Shown: positions 16,098 through 24,682, numbered from the stretch's first letter. The stretch is DNA of 57,493 nt from Planctomycetota bacterium (GCA_020848275.1 JADLAK010000020.1:1-57493); one strand, 5' to 3'. Notes: generated by a model from the letters alone, not told the origin. Numbers and translations: made by a program.

Positions 16098-17153
16098 CTA
16101 TTCCACCTTCACGTGTTTGGGGAGGCCTTTTAGATCGCCGGGGCCGTTCACCAATTCACACCAGCAGTTGCCGTAGCGCGGGCCCCAGTCGATGCGCAAC
16201 ATGCGCCGCTCATCGTCGACCCAGAATTTTTCGTCTTCCGCGTCATTGGGCGCGCCGTAATGGCGCCAGGCAAAGCACCAGGCGGCGACATCCTTGCCGA
16301 GATGTTTTGTCTTTCTGCGGCCAAGGCACTCGATACGTGCGCGCTCTTTGGCAAATCCGACCCCATCCGCTGAACTCAAGAAGAGTACCGACGCGCCCTT
16401 TTGCAGCGGCATAGTCAGGGGTAACAGCGTCGTCGTGTAGCCCGTGAGCATCCCCGTCGCGGGCGCCTTGAACTCGGCCTTTTTTTCGCCTTGCGGCGTG
16501 CCGTGAACGCCCGTCCACCTGCCGCCGTCGATCTTTACGTCGCCTTTGAGTTTTTCCTCGCCGGGCGTGCCCTCCCAGAAAGCCGTGCTTACGATGCTGA
16601 GATGCTTGTCGAGTTTGTGGCGCGAGCGCCCGCGCGTGCGATAGTCCCACGTCTGGCCGGCCTCGCCGCCGCCGAGGCGAAACAGAGTTTCCACCTCGAC
16701 GTGGCCGCCGTCAGGTTTGATCCGCAGCAATTCAAAGCCCGCAAGCTCGTTGCCCAGGCTGTTGCGCAACCAGATTTCGCCGGCCTTGAGCGCGCTGAAG
16801 TCGGGCTTGTATTCTGTGTCCGGTCGCGGGTCCCAGCCGCGCACGCCCTTTTTGACGAAACAGAGATCGAAGCCCAGTGCGCGGCCCGATGGAATCTCGC
16901 GTTCGATAGTCTTGCCTGCGCGCATTACCGTGAGGCCGCGCATTTTGTCGTCTTTGTCTTTGGGCTGCAGAAGCTCGTAAAAGACTTTCTCGGTCTTTAC
17001 CGGTTTGCCGCCGATGTGCGTGATGATGTCCCCGGCCTTTAGCGCCCTGGCGACCTGCGGCGACGCCGATGGCGCGATGTAGGTGACAAAAATGCCCGTG
17101 GCGTTGGGCTTGATAAGTTGTTTTTCGACTTTGGCAAAAGGATTGACTGGCAT
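16098..17153 (-). CDS. PDZ-domain protein, unknown function
   Basis: The N-terminal part (residues about 5-95) reads as a PDZ domain: GIFVTYIAPSASPQVARALKAGDIITHIGGKPV, then a LTVMRAGKTIEREIP strand, as in HtrA-type PDZ modules. No protease domain is attached. The remaining 240 residues form an unrecognised domain with conserved-looking tryptophans and a terminal WGPRYGNCWCEL. I use the ATG at 17153 (MPVNPFAK), preceded by GGGGAAA. A longer frame to 17207 would run over the divergent promoter. No signal peptide is evident, which is unusual for a PDZ protein and leaves its location open. Confidence 0.8.
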   Translation of the reverse strand: MPVNPFAKVEKQLIKPNATGIFVTYIAPSASPQVARALKAGDIITHIGGKPVKTEKVFYELLQPKDKDDKMRGLTVMRAGKTIEREIPSGRALGFDLCFVKKGVRGWDPRPDTEYKPDFSALKAGEIWLRNSLGNELAGFELLRIKPDGGHVEVETLFRLGGGEAGQTWDYRTRGRSRHKLDKHLSIVSTAFWEGTPGEEKLKGDVKIDGGRWTGVHGTPQGEKKAEFKAPATGMLTGYTTTLLPLTMPLQKGASVLFLSSADGVGFAKERARIECLGRRKTKHLGKDVAAWCFAWRHYGAPNDAEDEKFWVDDERRMLRIDWGPRYGNCWCELVNGPGDLKGLPKHVKVE

Positions 17154-17175
17154 GGTTTTCCCCGGCTTTCCGCAC

Positions 17176-17204
17176 TTGAGTACGGTTTTTATACTTGGTA
17201 TATT
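17176..17204 (+). promoter_or_regulatory. Sigma-70-like promoter for the HTH gene, giving a leaderless start
   Basis: TTGAGT and TATATT are separated by exactly 17 bases. Transcription would begin near 17211, only about five bases before the ATG at 17216, where no ribosome binding site is visible. This fits a leaderless message. On the other strand TTGACG and TATAAA with 15-base spacing could drive the PDZ gene. Confidence 0.5.
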
Positions 17205-17215
17205 CACACGTCAAC

Positions 17216-17725
17216 ATGGAAATCGTTTCCCCCGACCTGCTCACCCTTGCGCGCCTGCGCGGCAACATCCCCGTCATGGCCGCGCTCGACGGCAGTCCGC
17301 GGGGGTTCTCGCAGCTCGCCGATGCGCTGGATCTTTCGCGCGACACCCTCAGCCGCAGCCTCAAGGCCCTGCAGCCAAAATGGGTGCGCCATGCCGGCGA
17401 CTATCGCCTGACGGCGGCGGGAACAAAAATCGCGCCCGTTTGCGGCGGCATCCTGGAGCTCGCCGTGCGCATCAGGCAGAAAGAAGTTCTGCTGCGCCGC
17501 TGGACGCTGCCGGTGGCGGCGGCTCTGCGCCACTGGAGCCTGCACTTTGGCGAACTGCGGGCGATGCTGCCGGGGATTACGCCGCGCGCATTGACGCTGG
17601 CGTTGAAGGAAATGGCCGAAGCGGGGCTGGTGGCGCGCGAGATCGAGATGAGCTTTCCGCCCTCGGCGATCTATCGCCTTACGGGCGCGGCGGAGCGCCT
17701 GTTGCCGCTGATCGGCCGCATTTAG
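17216..17725 (+). CDS. Tandem winged-helix transcriptional regulator (HxlR-like second domain)
   Basis: The 169-residue product contains two DNA-binding-type domains. The first (about 1-75) has GFSQLADALDLSRDTLSRSLKALQPKWV, a helix-turn-helix with ordered recognition helix. The second (about 95-165) matches the HxlR pattern: WSLHFGELRAMLPGITPRALTLALKEMAEAGLVARE, then a SAIYRLT wing. There is no HxlR-typical N-terminal cysteine. It is divergent from the PDZ gene and the promoters overlap, so it may regulate that gene or itself. The ATG at 17216 is preferred over a TTG at 17195 because of the promoter position. Confidence 0.82.
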   Translation: MEIVSPDLLTLARLRGNIPVMAALDGSPRGFSQLADALDLSRDTLSRSLKALQPKWVRHAGDYRLTAAGTKIAPVCGGILELAVRIRQKEVLLRRWTLPVAAALRHWSLHFGELRAMLPGITPRALTLALKEMAEAGLVAREIEMSFPPSAIYRLTGAAERLLPLIGRI

Positions 17726-17732
17726 GAAACCG

Positions 17733-18311
17733 TCAATCGGCGGGGCGGGCTCGTTTCTTCGGCAAACGGACGTTTTTGCTATTGGAAGACCCAGGCGTTG
17801 CAGGCATGGACCAGTTGAACCTGTCCACGATCGCTAGCATGAACTCCTTTGCTTCTCCTGTCGGCGTTTGGCCGGTTGTTATCAGTTGGTGGCACAATCC
17901 GATTACTGCCGGGCCAAGTTTTGACGCGCTAGAGGATCTAATCAACGAACTAAAGGCAACTACGAGCCCCTTCCACTTGCGTTTGTCGTCCTGAATTGAA
18001 ATCGACAACTCGTGTATTCGTTCTCGAGCAACCTTCCTTTCCATTAGGTCGAAGATTTGGTCTTCGAGCCTCCTCCACTCCATTGGTGTGCCGTACTCCA
18101 TCGCCCGGCCCGCGGATAGCAAAGTACGGACAATAGCTTCCACAGCCTGACGCAGGTTCGCCGGAAGGATCGGCTTCCCGTCACCTATCCACGACCGCAA
18201 CACAGCATCATCGTCATCACCCGACAGTTCCGCACCGAGCCATTTGGCGGCGCTATACCCATTGTCAAAAAAGCCCTTGGCAAATCCAAAAGCGTCAAGC
18301 AGGCCAGACAT
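17733..18311 (-). CDS. Conserved-looking hypothetical protein, lower GC than neighbours
   Basis: A 192-residue protein starting at the ATG at 18311, preceded by GGAGAT. The open frame extends to 18743, but that extension is antisense to ricT and not protein-like. It is rich in helices, with no signal peptide or membrane segment, and ends in a basic tail (RLPKKRARPAD). Its DNA is visibly less GC-rich than the flanks and uses more A/T-ending codons, suggesting recent acquisition. It sits tail-to-tail with the HTH gene only 7 bases away. I do not recognise the family. Confidence 0.72.
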   Translation of the reverse strand: MSGLLDAFGFAKGFFDNGYSAAKWLGAELSGDDDDAVLRSWIGDGKPILPANLRQAVEAIVRTLLSAGRAMEYGTPMEWRRLEDQIFDLMERKVARERIHELSISIQDDKRKWKGLVVAFSSLIRSSSASKLGPAVIGLCHQLITTGQTPTGEAKEFMLAIVDRFNWSMPATPGSSNSKNVRLPKKRARPAD

Positions 18312-18437
18312 AGAGATCTCCGAACGTGAGAGGACCGGGGCACTGAACTGGAGCCACAGTCTACAAGGGTTGCCGAGCGAGGTTATTTGGACTAGGCTGG
18401 TCCGGTTGCTCAGGCGGGTTTTTCGTACTGGAAAGTG

Positions 18438-19964
18438 ATGCCGACAGTCCTTGCTCGTTATTCTTCGCTGAAATTGCACGACCATTTCCGCGTCTCCGAT
18501 GACCTCCCGCTCAAGGTCAACGACATCGTCGTGTTGCGCACCAAGCGCGGCGTCGAAAGCGGCCAAATTAAGGCGCTTGATTCCGCCGCAAAGATGAAGC
18601 CCGAAGAAGGCATCGCGGGCGAAGTCATGCGCAAATCGACCATCGAGGACGCCGCCAAGCTGCGCGAATTGCGCGCCAACGACACCAAGCCCATCGTGCG
18701 CCTGGCGCGCGAACTCGCGCGCAAATACAAACTGCCGATGCACGTCGAGACCGTCGAGCGCATCCTCAGCGGCGACAAGGTCATCATCTACTTCCAGAGC
18801 GAAGAACGCCTCGACTTCCGCGAGATGGTCAAAGATTTAACAACCCAGCTCAATACCCGCATTGAAATGAGACAAGTCGGGGCAAGAGATGCGGCTCGCC
18901 TGACGGGCGACGTCTCAACCTGCGGGCAGGAGCTGTGCTGCATCAGCTATATCGTCGACTTCGTGCCCGTCAGCATGAAGATGGCCAAGAACCAGCGTAC
19001 GAGCCTCGACCCGGGCAAGATTTCGGGCATGTGCGGCCGGCTCAAATGTTGCCTGAAGTATGAGGACGACCTGTACAGCGAGCTTCGAAAGGGCATGCCG
19101 CTCGACGGCCAGCCCTGCAAGTGCGACGGCCACGACTGCCGCGTTTGCGGCGTCGACATCCTCGGCCAGAAGGTCACCGTCGATTTCGGCGAGGGCGAGC
19201 GCGAAGTGCGCGACGTCAAGGAAATCACGTTCGACCCGAACCTGACCGAAAAAGACGTGCGCCAGTTTGAGCGCGAACGCCGCGCGGAAATCGACCGCAA
19301 GCGCGCCGAGCGCATCGCCCGCGGCGAGCGTCGCGCGCAGGAACGCGGCGGCGGCGACCGCCGCCAGACGCAGAACGTCCCGAGCCCCGAGCGCCGCACC
19401 GCCGATTCAACGGCGACCATAAGCGGCGAGACCACGATTATCACCGGCCCGACGACGGTGCCAAGCCTCGGTGTGACGGGACAGCAGCCGACGGGGCTGG
19501 TGCCGGATGACACGCGCACGCTGCAGAAGCCCGCGTCGGAAGCGGATTCGGGCAAGCGCATCATTCCCGAGTCTCGCGCCGCAAAGCCCGACACAGCGCA
19601 GCAGCGCGACACGCGCCGCGTTGAAATCGGCGACGACACGGGCAAACTTTCGCCCGAAGCGCGCAAGATGGTTGAAGAAGCGCATTCGCTGCCTGCATCG
19701 GAAACCGCCGTCAACGAAGTGGCCGACGAAGAGGGCGAAGAAGACGACGCCGAGGACGTGGAGGCTACCGATAGTTCCAAGGCGATCATCCCCGGAATGC
19801 CGCAGCAGCCGCGCCTGGGCCCCGACGGCGAGCCGCTGCGCCGCCGGCGTCGCCGCCGCGGCCGAGGCCGCAACACGCGCCGAATGAATCCCGGCGGGCC
19901 GAACCAGGGCAGCAACCCGGGACCGCAAGCCGGTCCACCGCCAAGCCCGCCGGCGGCGACCTGA
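18438..19964 (+). CDS. PSP1-domain protein (RicT-like) with Arg-rich tail
   Basis: The first 270 residues match the PSP1/RicT family: DIVVLRTKRGVESGQIKAL, FQSEERLDFREMVKDLTTQLNTRIEMRQVGARDAARL, then a cluster of cysteines (STCGQELCCISY, GMCGRLKCCLKYE, PCKCDGHDCRVCG). In RicA-RicF-RicT complexes such cysteines take part in Fe-S cluster binding; the complex assists RNase Y-dependent mRNA processing. Residues about 270-508 are a long disordered extension, charged and Pro-rich, with an RRRRRRRGRGR run near the end that could bind RNA. RicT proteins are usually about 275 residues, so the tail is unusual. The start is the ATG at 18438, one codon after a GTG. Confidence 0.88.
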   Translation: MPTVLARYSSLKLHDHFRVSDDLPLKVNDIVVLRTKRGVESGQIKALDSAAKMKPEEGIAGEVMRKSTIEDAAKLRELRANDTKPIVRLARELARKYKLPMHVETVERILSGDKVIIYFQSEERLDFREMVKDLTTQLNTRIEMRQVGARDAARLTGDVSTCGQELCCISYIVDFVPVSMKMAKNQRTSLDPGKISGMCGRLKCCLKYEDDLYSELRKGMPLDGQPCKCDGHDCRVCGVDILGQKVTVDFGEGEREVRDVKEITFDPNLTEKDVRQFERERRAEIDRKRAERIARGERRAQERGGGDRRQTQNVPSPERRTADSTATISGETTIITGPTTVPSLGVTGQQPTGLVPDDTRTLQKPASEADSGKRIIPESRAAKPDTAQQRDTRRVEIGDDTGKLSPEARKMVEEAHSLPASETAVNEVADEEGEEDDAEDVEATDSSKAIIPGMPQQPRLGPDGEPLRRRRRRRGRGRNTRRMNPGGPNQGSNPGPQAGPPPSPPAAT

Positions 19965-19971
19965 ACTGAAA

Positions 19972-20062
19972 CCGTGGCGCGGACATTGCTGTCCGCGCGG
20001 TCGGCGCAGCCGACCGAATCGTGCCGCCGCGCGGCGCCGCGGGCAGGAGTGCCCGCGCCACA
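19972..20062. repeat. Composite hairpin repeat (GTGGCGCGGACA.../...GCCCGCGCCAC)
   Basis: Outer arms GTGGCGCGG and CCGCGCCAC carry internal hairpins (CGGACATTGCTGTCCG, GGTCGGCGCAGCCGACC and CGGGCAGGAGTGCCCG). It lies between ricT and metG and resembles the GC-rich REP-like elements common in environmental bacterial genomes. Confidence 0.7.
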
Positions 20063-20100
20063 TGCGATGACTAATTATCGCCGCTTGTTATGGTATCGAC

Positions 20101-21705
20101 ATGGATTTGACTCAGCCCATCTACATCACGACGCCGCTGTACTACGTGAACGACGAGCTTCACCTCGGGCACTCGACGACGACGATTTACGCCGACACGC
20201 TGGCGCGTTTCTGGCGTGCGCTGGGCCGTCCCGTGCTGTTTTTGACCGGCAGCGACGAACACGGCCAGAAAATCTTCGATACCGCCAAGGCCGCGGGCAC
20301 CGACCCGAAAACCTTCGCCGACCGCATCGTGGTTAAATTCTTCGAGCTTTGGGAAGCGCTCGATATCAGCTACGACGTGTTCATCCGCACCACTGACAAA
20401 TTCCACGAAGACGCCGTGCAGGTCTTCTTCAAGCGCCTGAAGGACAAGGGCCTGGTCTTCAAGGACATGTACCGCGCGCTTTACTGCGTGGGCTGCGAGA
20501 CCAATTACACCGCCAAGGACCTCGTGGACGGCAAGTGCCCCGTGCACAAGACCGTTCCGCAGAAGATCGAGGAAGAAAACTACTTCTTCAAGCTCTCGGC
20601 GTTCGCGCAGCCGCTGCTGGATCACATCGCGGCGCATCCCGATTGCATCGTGCCCGAGGGCCGGCGCAACGAAATAGTCGGCAAGCTCAAGGAAGGTTTG
20701 ATCGACGCCAGCGTTAGCCGCACCAAGTTCGATTGGGGCGTGCGCATGCCCGGCGACGAAGCCCATGTGTTGTGGGTCTGGTTTGACGCGCTGCTGAACT
20801 ACGTGACGGCGCTGGGCTGGCCCGACAGCGGGAACTTGCCGACCGGCGCGATCGCGGGCCGCGCGCGTCACGCCGCACCGGCGGCCAAAGGCAAACCGTT
20901 TGTCTACTGGTGGCCGCAGGCCGTGCACCTCGTCGGAAAGGACATTCTCTGGCACCACAGCGTCGTGTGGTGGTCGATGCTGATGGGCGCGGACATCGCG
21001 CCGCCGCGGCAGGTGCTGGCGCACGGCTGGTGGCAGGTCGAAGGCGACAAGATGGGCAAGTCGCTGGGCAACGTCATCAAGCCGCTGGAGGTCGCCAACA
21101 AGTACAGCCGCGATGCCCTGCGCTATTTTATTTTGCGCGAGGGCCCCTTGCGCGGCGACGCGGACTGGCGCCAGTTGAATTTCGTCAACCGCTACAACGC
21201 CGACCTGGCCAACGGCCTTGGCAACCTGGTGAACCGTTCGCTGAACATGCTCCTTAAATATTTTGGCGGCGCGGCGCCCGCCGAGATGCCCTTTGCCGAC
21301 GGCAAACTCGAAACCGCGCGCGGCGAGCTGAAATCGCTGGTCGCGGGCCTGCGCGAAGAACTGATCGCGCGCATGAACGCCTTTGAAATGGACAACGCGC
21401 TCGAGGCGATCTGGAAGCTCGTGCGGCGCGCCAATCTGTTCGTCGATGAAACCAAGCCGTTTTCGCTGGCCAAGGATCCCGCGCGCAAACAGGATTTGGC
21501 AGCGGCCATGCACGCCCTGACAGAAGTTAGCCGTGTTTTGGGAGCGGCCGTCACGCCGTTTTTACCGGACACAGCCGTGAAGATCGCCGAACAATTAGCC
21601 TGCAAGCCGGGATCACTGGCCGACGAGTTGGCCTGGGGCAAGTTGCCCGCGGGCCACAAGATCGGGACGCCCGCGGCGCTATTTGCGCGCATTGAGACGA
21701 CGTAA
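20101..21705 (+). CDS. metG: Methionyl-tRNA synthetase
   Basis: This class I synthetase attaches methionine to tRNA-Met. The 534-residue product has the HIGH-type motif HLGH (residues 21-24), the KMSKS-type motif KMGKS (about 317-321) and the catalytic-domain segment FLTGSDEHGQKI. It also has a zinc-knuckle remnant with CVGC (about 129-132) and CPVH (about 146-149), and an anticodon-binding helical domain after 360. It lacks the C-terminal tRNA-binding OB domain of longer MetRS forms. A short Ala/Arg/Lys insertion (IAGRARHAAPAAKGK) precedes the WPQAVHLVGKDI segment and is probably a surface loop. It overlaps the next gene by one base (TAATG), suggesting translational coupling. Confidence 0.97.
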   Translation: MDLTQPIYITTPLYYVNDELHLGHSTTTIYADTLARFWRALGRPVLFLTGSDEHGQKIFDTAKAAGTDPKTFADRIVVKFFELWEALDISYDVFIRTTDKFHEDAVQVFFKRLKDKGLVFKDMYRALYCVGCETNYTAKDLVDGKCPVHKTVPQKIEEENYFFKLSAFAQPLLDHIAAHPDCIVPEGRRNEIVGKLKEGLIDASVSRTKFDWGVRMPGDEAHVLWVWFDALLNYVTALGWPDSGNLPTGAIAGRARHAAPAAKGKPFVYWWPQAVHLVGKDILWHHSVVWWSMLMGADIAPPRQVLAHGWWQVEGDKMGKSLGNVIKPLEVANKYSRDALRYFILREGPLRGDADWRQLNFVNRYNADLANGLGNLVNRSLNMLLKYFGGAAPAEMPFADGKLETARGELKSLVAGLREELIARMNAFEMDNALEAIWKLVRRANLFVDETKPFSLAKDPARKQDLAAAMHALTEVSRVLGAAVTPFLPDTAVKIAEQLACKPGSLADELAWGKLPAGHKIGTPAALFARIETT

Positions 21706-22109
21706 TGCCGGACGATCCCATTAAACCCGCCGATGAAACGCCGCTGGATGTCGAGGCGGCGTTGCTCGCGTTGCGGCGGCGTGACCCGCGCTACACCATC
21801 GACGCATATCGGTTTGCGTTTGAGGGCCTCGAATACACCGTGCGCGAGTACCTGAAATTGAAGGAGCCGCGCCACGTCAGCGGCAAAGAGTTGTGCGAGG
21901 GCATGCGCCGGCTGGCGCTCGAACAGTTCGGCTTCATGGCCCACGAGGTCTGGTCGCGGTGGGGCATTCGCGAGACGCGCGACTGGGGCAACATCATCTT
22001 CAACCTGGTCGACGCCAAGCTGCTGCGCAAGACCGACGAAGATTGTGTCGAGGATTTCGCGAACATCTACGACGTGCGCAAAGCACTCGCCGACGATTTC
22101 AAGTTCTGA
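21705..22109 (+). CDS. Minf_1886-family protein
   Basis: The 134-residue product has the pattern of the Minf_1886 family found in planctomycetes and verrucomicrobia: RDPRYTIDAYRFAFEGLEYTV, RHVSGKELCEGMRRLALEQFG, then WGIRETRDWGNIIFNLVDAKLL and EDFANIYD. The biochemical role of the family is unknown. Start and metG stop overlap as TAATG, so the two are translated from the same message. There is no signal peptide, so it is probably cytoplasmic. Confidence 0.85.
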   Translation: MPDDPIKPADETPLDVEAALLALRRRDPRYTIDAYRFAFEGLEYTVREYLKLKEPRHVSGKELCEGMRRLALEQFGFMAHEVWSRWGIRETRDWGNIIFNLVDAKLLRKTDEDCVEDFANIYDVRKALADDFKF

Positions 22110-22115
22110 ATTTGT

Positions 22116-22229
22116 GGCTTGGGCCTCCGTGCCCAAGTACGAGTGGCGATTGACAATGTTTGCAGGCTTGGGCACCTCCCAAAACGCCATGCGTTTTGGG
22201 TTCGCTCCCTACGGTCGCCCCAAGCCACG
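22116..22229. repeat. Convergent-end hairpin repeat (family J, copy 1)
   Basis: Outer arms GTGGCTTGGG and CCCAAGCCAC form a perfect inverted repeat. Within it, CCCAAAACGC and GCGTTTTGGG form a second perfect 10-bp hairpin with loop CAT. It fills the gap between two convergent genes and probably works as a bidirectional terminator. Related elements lie at 35110-35186 and 45782-45860. Confidence 0.7.
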
Positions 22230-22231
22230 AC

Positions 22232-23095
22232 TTACAACACCCTTCTTAAATGCGCGATGATCGCTTCGCTGATCTGCACGAGTTCCGGCGGGCGGCGTTT
22301 CAACGGGTGCTGCGCGCCAAAGGCGTGGCCCGTGTTGTCGATGGACAGCAGCCTGGCGTTCTCGCCGCCGACCGCGTTGCCGCCGGCGGCCTCAAGCAGT
22401 TCTCGCGCCTCGTCAAACGGCACACTTTCGTCGTCCACGCCGTGTACCAGCAGCCAGGGCTGCGTCAACGAGCGCGCCGCGGCGAGGATGTCAAACGCCT
22501 GCGGGTGCGCCGCGATTTCCTCGAAGAACTGTGTCCCTACCCGCATTTCCTGGCCCGTGCGGCCGTTGAGAATCGTCATCGCGCCGCTGGCGCGCAGGTG
22601 AGGTTCGTATTCGTCGGGCGACCAGCGGTTGGGCCGCGAAATCCCCGCCAGCGTGACCAGCGCCTTCACGCGCCGGTCTTTGGCGGCCTCAAGCACGCAC
22701 AGGCCGCCGCCCGCGGAATGCCCGACCAAAGCAAGCCTTGACCCGTCAAGATCACGCTTGTTCGTCAGCAGACCCAGCGCCGACGCGGTCACGGCCTGCT
22801 GCAGGTCGTGAAGGCGCTTGCCCCATGTGTCGCGCTCAAAGAGATCGAGGCGATTGAAAACGTCGGTCGATCCAGTCAGCCCGCAATGCGAAAGGCTGAT
22901 ACTCGCGGCGGCGAAGCCCGCGTCGGCCAGCGTGCGGCCGAGAAACGGGAAGAATCCCCAGTGCTTGAAACCCTTGAACCCGTGGACGAGGATGACGACG
23001 GGCGCGTGGCCCTCGTGTGCGGGCAGGTAGAGGTCGCCGGGAATCTCTTCGCCGTCAGCGCCGCGCAGGATGAAGGTGTCGTCGGGGGTGTACAT
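22232..23095 (-). CDS. Alpha/beta hydrolase (acyl-peptidase/esterase-like)
   Basis: This 287-residue hydrolase fold protein has VVILVHGFKGFKHWGFF near residues 31-47 (oxyanion region), the nucleophile elbow GHSAGGG, VHGVDDESVPF with the probable acid residue, and NTGHAFG with the catalytic His. It resembles dienelactone-hydrolase or BAAT-type serine hydrolases. The substrate is unknown. I use the ATG at 23095. The frame continues upstream through repeat G, giving an implausible ETRDTRPETR leader. It is convergent with the Minf_1886 gene. Confidence 0.85.
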   Translation of the reverse strand: MYTPDDTFILRGADGEEIPGDLYLPAHEGHAPVVILVHGFKGFKHWGFFPFLGRTLADAGFAAASISLSHCGLTGSTDVFNRLDLFERDTWGKRLHDLQQAVTASALGLLTNKRDLDGSRLALVGHSAGGGLCVLEAAKDRRVKALVTLAGISRPNRWSPDEYEPHLRASGAMTILNGRTGQEMRVGTQFFEEIAAHPQAFDILAAARSLTQPWLLVHGVDDESVPFDEARELLEAAGGNAVGGENARLLSIDNTGHAFGAQHPLKRRPPELVQISEAIIAHLRRVL

Positions 23096-23160
23096 GCGGG
23101 TCTCGGGTCTCGTGTCACGTGTCTCGGGACCGTAGCACGAAGCACGTGGCACGAAGCACG
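23096..23160. repeat. Stuttered CTCGGGTCTCGTGTC / GCACGAAGCACG repeat (family G, copy 2)
   Basis: GTCTCGGGTCTCGTGTCACG is followed by GTAGCACGAAGCACGTGGC and ACGAAGCACG. It occupies the complete gap between scpB and the hydrolase gene and abuts the hydrolase start, as copy 1 abuts the RND pump start. Confidence 0.7.
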
Positions 23161-23161
23161 A

Positions 23162-23833
23162 TTATTCTTCTGGCGTCTTGGCTTCCGATTGCTCTACAGC
23201 GGCATCGCCGGCGTTTGCGCTGTCCGGCACGCTCAGGTCGCCTTCGCGCGGAAGTTCGCCCAGCGCTTTCAGGCCAAAGGCGCGCAGGAATTCGGCCGTC
23301 GTGCCGTAAAGCGCCGCCGCGCCGGGTTTGTTTGAACGTTCAGTCACCGCGACCAGCCCGCGATCGAGCAGCGCGCGCATCAGGTGATCGCTGCCGGCGC
23401 CGCGAATGCTTTCGATGTCGACGCGCGACAAAGGCTGCTTGTAGGCGATGATCGCCAGCACCTCGAGCGCCGCGGGGCTGAGCTTCTGGGCCTCGCGCTC
23501 GCGCACAAGCTGGGCCAGCAGGTCGTTGTGCTCGGGCCGCGTGGTGAGCTGGTAGCCCGCGGCAAGTTCCTGGATGCTCATGGCGCTGCCGGTGCTGTCG
23601 TAGCGCGCGGCCAGCGCCGCAAGCGATTGCTTGACGGGAATGACGCTGCCGACGCCGAGCAAGTCGGCGATGCGCCGGGCGGAAATGGGTTTGGCGTGGA
23701 CGAACAGCAGCGCCTCGATACGCGTCATCATCGCCTCTTGCGGCATGCTTGAGGCGCTGAGCACATCGCCGATGGTGGTGTCATCGTCGCGAACGACGGG
23801 GTCAGGGGGCACTGGATTGGTCGGGTCGGGCAT
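23162..23833 (-). CDS. scpB: Segregation and condensation protein ScpB
   Basis: ScpB is the kleisin-associated dimeric winged-helix subunit of the SMC-ScpAB condensin. The 223-residue product shows MMTRIEALLFVHAKPISARRIADLLG (first winged helix) and LSPAALEVLAIIAYKQPLSRVDIESIRG (the most conserved ScpB stretch), then LLDRGLVAVTERSNKPGAAALYGTT. The N-terminal 30 residues and C-terminal 25 residues are acidic, disordered extensions. scpA is not adjacent in the window. Confidence 0.95.
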   Translation of the reverse strand: MPDPTNPVPPDPVVRDDDTTIGDVLSASSMPQEAMMTRIEALLFVHAKPISARRIADLLGVGSVIPVKQSLAALAARYDSTGSAMSIQELAAGYQLTTRPEHNDLLAQLVREREAQKLSPAALEVLAIIAYKQPLSRVDIESIRGAGSDHLMRALLDRGLVAVTERSNKPGAAALYGTTAEFLRAFGLKALGELPREGDLSVPDSANAGDAAVEQSEAKTPEE

Positions 23834-23980
23834 GGGGTCGGAGCTTAGTCAGAGCCGCGCGCGCCAGCAAGCGGCCCCGTTGTGGACAATTTCAGGCCGT
23901 AGGCCGCCATACAGTGGCCCTTGGGGCTAAGCGCTTGACCTTTACCGCTGTTTGCAGGAGGCGCGCCAGGCCTTAAAGCG
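23834..23980. other. Short intergenic region downstream of SurA-like paralogue
   Basis: There is no coding potential in 147 bases. It contains TTGTGGACAA (23879-23888), which resembles half of a DnaA box but is isolated, and a GC-rich stretch without a clear terminator. Confidence 0.4.
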
Positions 23981-24682
23981 TTACTTGTTCGGTTCGACGT
24001 CGAGGCCGGGCAGGCGGCGTTCGCTTGCGTAAGCGCCGTTAGCCGCGACGCAACGCGCCCACTTTTCAAACGTCCAATCCGGTAAAGGAATCTGCGTAGC
24101 GGGGTTCCCGTCTGACAAGTGAGGGCGTTTGCGCCATTGCAGAAAGCGAGCCTTTTCATCAATTGCAGGAAGTCCCTCGAATTCGAAGTAATAAGGCACT
24201 ACGAACGACTTGAGCAGCACGATCCGGACGCGTTTTTCGATGTACCTCCTGAAACTTGCTTCGTTCATTCCTTGCTGAGCTAACCACTCTTCCCAGCTTT
24301 GGCCGCCTTCGTACTTGCTGTGTACTGATGATTTGAAGCCGCTAATCTTTGAATCGACCTCAATTTGAAGTTCCTCGGCGGAGATTACACATCCGATTCG
24401 GTCGGCCTCCAATTCCAGCAACGCAATGCCCGACAAGTATTCAAGCTGGGGCTCCAGAACGCGCGTTTCAGAGGACCGGCTTTGATCCATGTCGTAGTAG
24501 CGTGCGATCAGGTCTTCGGCGGTGATGATCCGATTGCCGACACGGGCGACTTGATTGACGGTCAATGGAAGGACAACGCGCGTTACTGGGCCCGGGAGCG
24601 GCTCGACGGGGGTTGCCGGTCCCCGCAGCGCCGGCTGCGGGGCAACCGAACAGCCCACAAACCCGCTGACGAGGGCGAGCAA
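23981..24682 (-). CDS. SurA-N-like exported protein lacking the rotamase domain
   Basis: This protein is homologous to the next gene upstream (24755-25723). Both contain NQVARVGNRIITAEDLIAR (NQIARVGSRIITAEDLIAR there), then LEPQLEYLSGIALLELEADRIGC, SWEEWLAQQGMNEASFRRYIEKRVRIVLLKSFVV, and a tail ending WARCVAANGAYASERRLPGLD. The parvulin domain of the paralogue is missing, replaced by about 20 residues. There is no ATG. A TTG at 24682 or a CTG at 24715 are possible starts, and upstream in-frame residues complete a plausible signal peptide ending FVGC (lipobox-like). Its DNA is less GC-rich than average. It may be a chaperone-only relic or partner of the paralogue. Confidence 0.72.
   Translation of the reverse strand: MLALVSGFVGCSVAPQPALRGPATPVEPLPGPVTRVVLPLTVNQVARVGNRIITAEDLIARYYDMDQSRSSETRVLEPQLEYLSGIALLELEADRIGCVISAEELQIEVDSKISGFKSSVHSKYEGGQSWEEWLAQQGMNEASFRRYIEKRVRIVLLKSFVVPYYFEFEGLPAIDEKARFLQWRKRPHLSDGNPATQIPLPDWTFEKWARCVAANGAYASERRLPGLDVEPNK

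Noticed and set aside
23879..23888. DnaA box near scpB
   Set aside because: A single near-match without clustering or AT-rich unwinding region. Expected by chance.
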